Below are positions 60,488 through 64,000 of a stretch of DNA of 64,000 nucleotides, piece by piece. The translations under genes and the position numbers were made by a program. The notes under the pieces were generated by a model. That model searched no databases, was not told the DNA's origin, and saw only the letters and a program-made list of their open reading frames with translations. The first letter of the stretch is position 1, and each line of letters starts with the position of its first letter. The DNA comes from Anseongella ginsenosidimutans. GTDB taxonomy: Bacteria; Bacteroidota; Bacteroidia; Sphingobacteriales; Sphingobacteriaceae. Where the stretch lies: the NCBI RefSeq assembly GCF_008033235.1, contig NZ_CP042432.1, forward strand, positions 1,426,001-1,490,000, read 5' to 3'.

Positions 60488-61856
60488 GTATGGTACTCCT
60501 TTCTGCTTTGGCCGCTTCTTTCTTCATCACGGCCTCTAGGATCATCCGGGCGTTTTCTTCCGGGGTGATGCGGATGTATTTGAAGAAGACGGCTTCGCTT
60601 TTATGGCCGGTTACTTTCATAATGGTGGAAGGGCGCAGCCCATAAGTCCGGTACATATTGGTGGCGAAAGACCGGCGGGCGGTGTGCGTGGTGATGAGCT
60701 GGTAAAAGGGAACGGTAACCGTTTTCCGCTCCCCGGCTACAGGTTTGGTGATCTCGACGGGCTGGTCGAAGCCGGCCATTTTCCCGGCTTCCTTAATATA
60801 AGCGTTCAGCTTCTGGTTCGAAATGGGATGGGGCAGGGAGCTTTCGGTCTGGCCCTGGTACCGGCTGATGATCTCCTTCAGCGCAGGCAATACAGGAATA
60901 GCCACCGTCGCGCCGGTTTTCTGAGTTTTGATATGAATGAAGTCGCTGCCGACTACGTCCTGCTTGCTGAGCTGGGACAGGTCGGAGAATCGCAGGCCGG
61001 TCCAGCAACCGATCAGGAACAGGTCGCGGGCGTTCTCAAGCGCTGCGGATCGGGAGAGGTCCAGTCGGAGCAAGGCATCGAGCTGGTCCGTATTCAGGTA
61101 TATGGCGTCGGTTTCCTCCTGGGGCTTTACGAATCGGCTGGATTTATAAGCTTCGTTTTTGTGATAACCGAGCTCCTGCGCTTCTCGCATAAACGCCTTA
61201 ATGCTTTTGACGATTTTGCCGAAATAGTTCAGGGAATATCCCATATCGCCGTACATGTATTCCTGCAGCTTGCGGTAGAAATTCAGGGTGATGTCGTCAA
61301 AGGTGAGGTCGGTCTTTTTCTCCGCGGCACAGAATCGCTGCAGCAGGTTCAGTACGACGGTATAATCCCGGATGGTATCGGGAGCGAACCGGGTGCCCCT
61401 GCGCGATCCGGATATTTTGATGCGGGTTCCGGATTTAGCGGCCAGGATTTGTCCGGAAATAAAATTAAGCAGGGAAGGGTCATTGGTCTTTTCGGCCTCT
61501 CCGGGCCTTGGTTCGCCGCGCAGCTCCCGCATGACAGTTTCCTTAAATACAGGTTTGGCAGGATAGATATGATGCTTTAATACGTATTCCCGGAAACGTG
61601 TTTGAATAGTAAGCTTAATGCGCGAAAGAGTAGTGTTGATTGCATAGGCGTCCCCGGCTTGCAAATTGCGCAACCCGGATTTTGCTTCCTGCTTCCGGTC
61701 GGACCAGTCGGCAGGTTTAACTTTTACGCCGGTAGGTATCTTAACGACTGGCTTAGCGTCGTATTCGACGATGCAAATAATTGGAGTGGATTTGGCGGCG
61801 TTAGGTTCCCGCAGACGAAAGCGAATGCCGCAATCGAGTTTGATTGCTCTTTTCAT
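60477..61856 (-). CDS. int: Tyrosine-type site-specific integrase
   Basis: The start MKRAIKLDCGIRFRLR at 61856 fits Bacteroidota integrases; an ATG at 61904 is less likely. The 459-residue protein has an arm-binding domain, a SAM-like core-binding domain (GTRFAPDTIRDYTVVLNLLQ, FYRKLQEYMYGDMGYSLNYF) and a catalytic domain with Arg in TGLRFSDLSQL, Lys in IKTQKTGATVAIP, HTARRSFATN, GHKSEAVFFKYIRI (His and Tyr). It points away from tRNA-Asp and is nearest to it, as expected for integration into the tRNA 3' end. Confidence 0.9.
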   Translation of the reverse strand: MKRAIKLDCGIRFRLREPNAAKSTPIICIVEYDAKPVVKIPTGVKVKPADWSDRKQEAKSGLRNLQAGDAYAINTTLSRIKLTIQTRFREYVLKHHIYPAKPVFKETVMRELRGEPRPGEAEKTNDPSLLNFISGQILAAKSGTRIKISGSRRGTRFAPDTIRDYTVVLNLLQRFCAAEKKTDLTFDDITLNFYRKLQEYMYGDMGYSLNYFGKIVKSIKAFMREAQELGYHKNEAYKSSRFVKPQEETDAIYLNTDQLDALLRLDLSRSAALENARDLFLIGCWTGLRFSDLSQLSKQDVVGSDFIHIKTQKTGATVAIPVLPALKEIISRYQGQTESSLPHPISNQKLNAYIKEAGKMAGFDQPVEITKPVAGERKTVTVPFYQLITTHTARRSFATNMYRTYGLRPSTIMKVTGHKSEAVFFKYIRITPEENARMILEAVMKKEAAKAERSTIHGS

Positions 61857-61989
61857 GATCGGTTCAGTTGATTGGTTGGTTTCCCTAAGGTAGAGAAAAA
61901 GCACCCCCGATCCAAATTTTTAGGGGTTCTTTTTTGCAAATCTCCTTAAATCGCCCCAAACCCCTCTAAACCAAAAATCGCCCTCAGGA

Positions 61990-63910
61990 ATTGAGTAGGA
62001 GGCGAAATTGTTAGATTTCGCCGTCCTCTCACACCACCGGACGTACGGTTCCGTATCCGGCGGTTCCAGTGCCTACTGTTTTCTTGTAAATCAAATATCT
62101 GTCCAGCAGGCTTTCTAAGCCAAGGTGTCGGAAATACTTCTTAGGAAAGGCTTGATTCATGTGGCTGGCCCCGGAATTCCACCATGGGCCGCGGTCGTTG
62201 AACGAAGACTGAACAGCTCGCTCCTCCGACAGCCCTGCGGCCATCAGACGCAGGCGTCTTGTCCACCTTCGTTTCCATTGCCGCCACTTGATCAGTCGTA
62301 ACCGCCTGCGGATCCATTCATCCAGCTCCTCCGCAATCCCTTTCATGTCCGCTATACGGTAATAATTCAGCCAGCCCCTGAGATGAGGGTTGAGCTGTTC
62401 AGTGATAAACCTTCCTATGTTTCTCCCTCTACCTTGCCTGAATAGCCTCTTGAGTTCCTGCCGGAGACGTCTCAGGCTCTCGGGGGATACCCGGATCCCC
62501 ACCCCGCCTTTCTTCCAGTAGAAGCTGAAGCCCAGGAATTTTCGTTTTCCCAGACGATCTGCCTTGCTCTTTTCCTTGTTCACTTTCAGCCGCATCTTCC
62601 CTTCCAAAAAGCGTGTTAATGAGGCATATACCCGTTCCCCGGATTGCCTGGTTTTCACGTACACGTTGCAGTCATCAGCATATCGGACAAACTTATGGCC
62701 CCGCTTCTCCAACTCTTTGTCCAGTTCGTCTAATACGATATTGGACAACAGCGGCGATAGCGGTGACCCTTGAGGAGTGCCTTTACTGCGTGGTTCCAGC
62801 ACCCCGCCCTCCATTATACCTGCTTTCAGGCAACGGTCTATCAGGCGGTGCAGCTGCCATTCTCCCCGGGTCTTTTCCATAATCCGGCTCATCAGTCTTC
62901 GGTGGTTGACCTCGTCAAAAAAGTTTGACAAGTCCATATCCACTACGTATTTGTAGCCCTGCTCCTGATAAGTCTTTGCTTGTTCAACTGCGGATGATGC
63001 CCTGCGCCCTGCACGGAAACCGTAGCTCTGATCTGAGAACGTGGGTTCCCAGATCGGACTCAATACTTGCTGGATAGCTTGTTGGATCAGCCGGTCGGTG
63101 ACCGTGGGGATACCCAGCATTCGCTGGCCTCCTCCCGGCTTCGGTATGGTTACCTTCTTTACCGGCTGGGGGCAGTAGATGCCCCCTTCCAACTCTTCTT
63201 TGATTCGTTGCCAGTGTGTTTGGAGATACGGCCGCAGCTGGCTGACTTCCATCCCGTCTATCCCCGCCGAGCCTTTGTTGCCCACTACCTTTCGGTAGGC
63301 AAGCTCCATGTTCTCCTTACTAACAATTTCCTCTATCAGATACTTCTTTACTGGGGTCGGATTTTCTACCGCGGGTATAGAAGTATCCGCACCAGGTGCT
63401 TTCCCGACCACTTCCGGTAGTCGTCCTTCACCCCTGGCCAAATGGCTTCCACCATTCGCTTCTGCTTCTTGCTTCTGTAACATGATAGCTCCTTCCCGTA
63501 ATCATTGGTTCGGCCCTTCGTTCCGGATAGTAGAACTACTATGGCCTCTGCTGACTCCTGATCGCTCAGCCGGATGTCTTCATCCGGGTTGTTCCTTACA
63601 GGGATACCGCACGTCCCCTCCGCTAACTTTCCGATCAGGTCTCCCCGGGTAATGCACAGCTCCTTCACGCTTATACCTGCCGCATCTACATCCATGCCTT
63701 CCGGATAAGTACAGGACTTTAGAGATGATGGCCTCCTTGTCCGGCATGTATGCCTTATATGCGATTCCTGTTCGTCAGGCCAACGCTTTGCCTTCGGCTT
63801 CCTTCAGATTCCACCTCGCGATGGACACCCTTGCCGCTCGGCTAACAGTTCCCCTTACCGGGCCTGTAGAGGACTTTCACCTCCGAGAGGCTGTGCCCTG
63901 CCGGGCACAC
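61990..63910 (-). mobile_element. Group II intron (class C-like)
   Basis: The 5' end is taken at GTGTGCCCGGC (63910 down) and the 3' end after the domain V/VI structure at 62055-61990: a GCCGGATACGG stem with an ACGTCCGGT partner (domain V), GTGTGAGAGG and a stem GGCGAAAT/ATTTCGCC followed by TCCTACTC. Domain I-like conserved GGTGAAAGTCCTC lies near 63880. It encodes a reverse transcriptase/maturase. It sits 3 bases after the U-tract of an intrinsic terminator, the target preference of class C introns. End coordinates are estimates within a few bases. Confidence 0.8.
62029..63483 (-). CDS. ltrA: Group II intron reverse transcriptase/maturase
   Basis: The 484-residue protein has reverse transcriptase motifs YVVDMDLSNFFDEVNHRRL (catalytic Asp), GTPQGSPLSPLLSNIVLDE and FVRYADDCNVYVK (YADD), then the maturase domain (LNPHLRGWLNYYRIADMKGI). 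No endonuclease domain follows, in line with class C introns. It splices the intron RNA and copies it at the target. The frame is complete and probably functional. The start overlaps structured intron RNA, so an internal start is possible. Confidence 0.9.
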   Translation of the reverse strand: MLQKQEAEANGGSHLARGEGRLPEVVGKAPGADTSIPAVENPTPVKKYLIEEIVSKENMELAYRKVVGNKGSAGIDGMEVSQLRPYLQTHWQRIKEELEGGIYCPQPVKKVTIPKPGGGQRMLGIPTVTDRLIQQAIQQVLSPIWEPTFSDQSYGFRAGRRASSAVEQAKTYQEQGYKYVVDMDLSNFFDEVNHRRLMSRIMEKTRGEWQLHRLIDRCLKAGIMEGGVLEPRSKGTPQGSPLSPLLSNIVLDELDKELEKRGHKFVRYADDCNVYVKTRQSGERVYASLTRFLEGKMRLKVNKEKSKADRLGKRKFLGFSFYWKKGGVGIRVSPESLRRLRQELKRLFRQGRGRNIGRFITEQLNPHLRGWLNYYRIADMKGIAEELDEWIRRRLRLIKWRQWKRRWTRRLRLMAAGLSEERAVQSSFNDRGPWWNSGASHMNQAFPKKYFRHLGLESLLDRYLIYKKTVGTGTAGYGTVRPVV

Positions 63911-63913
63911 CAC

Positions 63914-63940
63914 AAAAAAAGCAGGTTTTTCAACCTGCTT
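63914..63940 (-). terminator. Intrinsic terminator after tRNA-Asp
   Basis: On the minus strand AAGCAGGTT pairs with AACCTGCTT (63932-63940 and 63919-63927), with a four-base loop and a run of seven T (63914-63920). It lies 23 bases after the tRNA 3' end and immediately before the group II intron. Confidence 0.85.
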
Positions 63941-63962
63941 CAATCAATCTAATCTCTGAAAA

Positions 63963-63981
63963 GCGGTCCGGACGGGACTCG
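63963..63981 (+). repeat. Attachment site copy inside the tRNA-Asp 3' end
   Basis: Direct-repeat partner of 23843-23861 with one mismatch. It covers the discriminator base, the acceptor 3' strand and part of the T-arm of tRNA-Asp. Distance between the copies is about 40.1 kb. Confidence 0.7.
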
Positions 63982-64000
63982 AACCCGCGACCCCATGCGT
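63964..64000 (-). tRNA. tRNA-Asp, 3' part, cut by the window edge
   Basis: Read on the minus strand the edge sequence gives the anticodon-stem end ACGCATGGGG, the variable loop, a T-arm GCGGGTTCGAGTCCCGT and the acceptor strand CCGGACC with discriminator G; CCA is not encoded. This matches bacterial tRNA-Asp 3' halves, with the GTC anticodon expected just outside the window. The amino-acid call is by sequence likeness because the anticodon is not visible. Confidence 0.75.

Noticed and set aside
60603-61580. Long 325-codon plus-strand frame opposite the integrase
   Set aside because: It is antisense to a well-conserved integrase, has no known domain and reflects codon bias of the real gene.
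63366-63695. A 109-codon minus-strand frame upstream of the intron-encoded protein
   Set aside because: It lies in the structured RNA part of the group II intron (domains I-III) and has no family resemblance; it is an intron RNA shadow.
1-64000. CRISPR arrays
   Set aside because: No regularly spaced direct repeats were seen; the near-tandem AACGAG copies near 30811-30825 are only two units without spacers.

Overview
The window reads as chromosome of a Bacteroidota bacterium, most likely a sphingobacterial or chitinophagal lineage. The evidence is a SusC/SusD pair, several TAnnTTTG-type -7 promoter boxes, a Bacteroidota-style mobilisation module (relaxase, MobC-like protein, TraG-like coupling protein remnant) and a Bacteroidota tRNA-Asp. 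I cannot name a genus from sequence alone.

Positions 1 to about 23,840 look like ordinary chromosome. They hold small metabolic and stress genes (AHSA1, DoxX-like, VOC, GNAT, ArsC/Spx-like), then a compact carbohydrate-use locus (5876-18220). In that locus a divergent AraC regulator faces a minus-strand run of susC, susD, a secreted glycoside-hydrolase-like protein, a sodium/solute symporter, a lipoprotein rhamnose-mutarotase-like protein, an aldo/keto reductase and an enolase-superfamily enzyme. The logic is capture and import of an oligosaccharide or sugar acid, anomer conversion, oxidation and dehydration. Several neighbours are broken: an AbiE toxin-antitoxin pair, a methyltransferase/membrane-protein fusion remnant and a DHFR-like gene.

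From about 23,843 to the right edge the window appears to be one integrated island of about 40.1 kb. A 19-bp copy of the 3' end of tRNA-Asp lies at 23843-23861 (one mismatch), and the tRNA itself starts at 63963/63964 and runs off the right edge. A tyrosine integrase (60477-61856) sits next to the tRNA end. A class C-like group II intron (about 61990-63910) has since inserted just after the terminator of the tRNA. The island carries relaxase genes with a strongly structured oriT candidate (48073-48156), fragments of older mobilisation genes, and an IS21-family element with a 5-bp target duplication.

The cargo is mostly anti-phage or toxin-antitoxin modules: HepT/MntA (toxin broken), HEPN proteins, a retron-like reverse transcriptase with an XRE regulator and a small third gene, a TIR-like protein, a subtilase facing an AAA ATPase, Shedu, a DUF4297 nuclease plus Rad50/SMC-like ATPase (Lamassu-like), a CBASS operon, AbiE and DUF6088 genes. 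The Shedu to CBASS block (about 50.1-56.7 kb) is visibly richer in A+T than its surroundings and lies between two inverted remnants of a DUF1508 gene.

The most unusual arrangement is at 54475-56724: a two-transmembrane GGDEF-domain protein, a CD-NTase and a Cap15-like two-transmembrane beta-barrel effector in one tight operon. It joins a standard type I CBASS pair to a second putative nucleotide cyclase, which recalls the Panoptes idea of a guard cyclase. The proposed function is inference. Many genes in the window carry single-base frameshifts, some in homopolymers, so real decay and sequencing error both need to be kept in mind.
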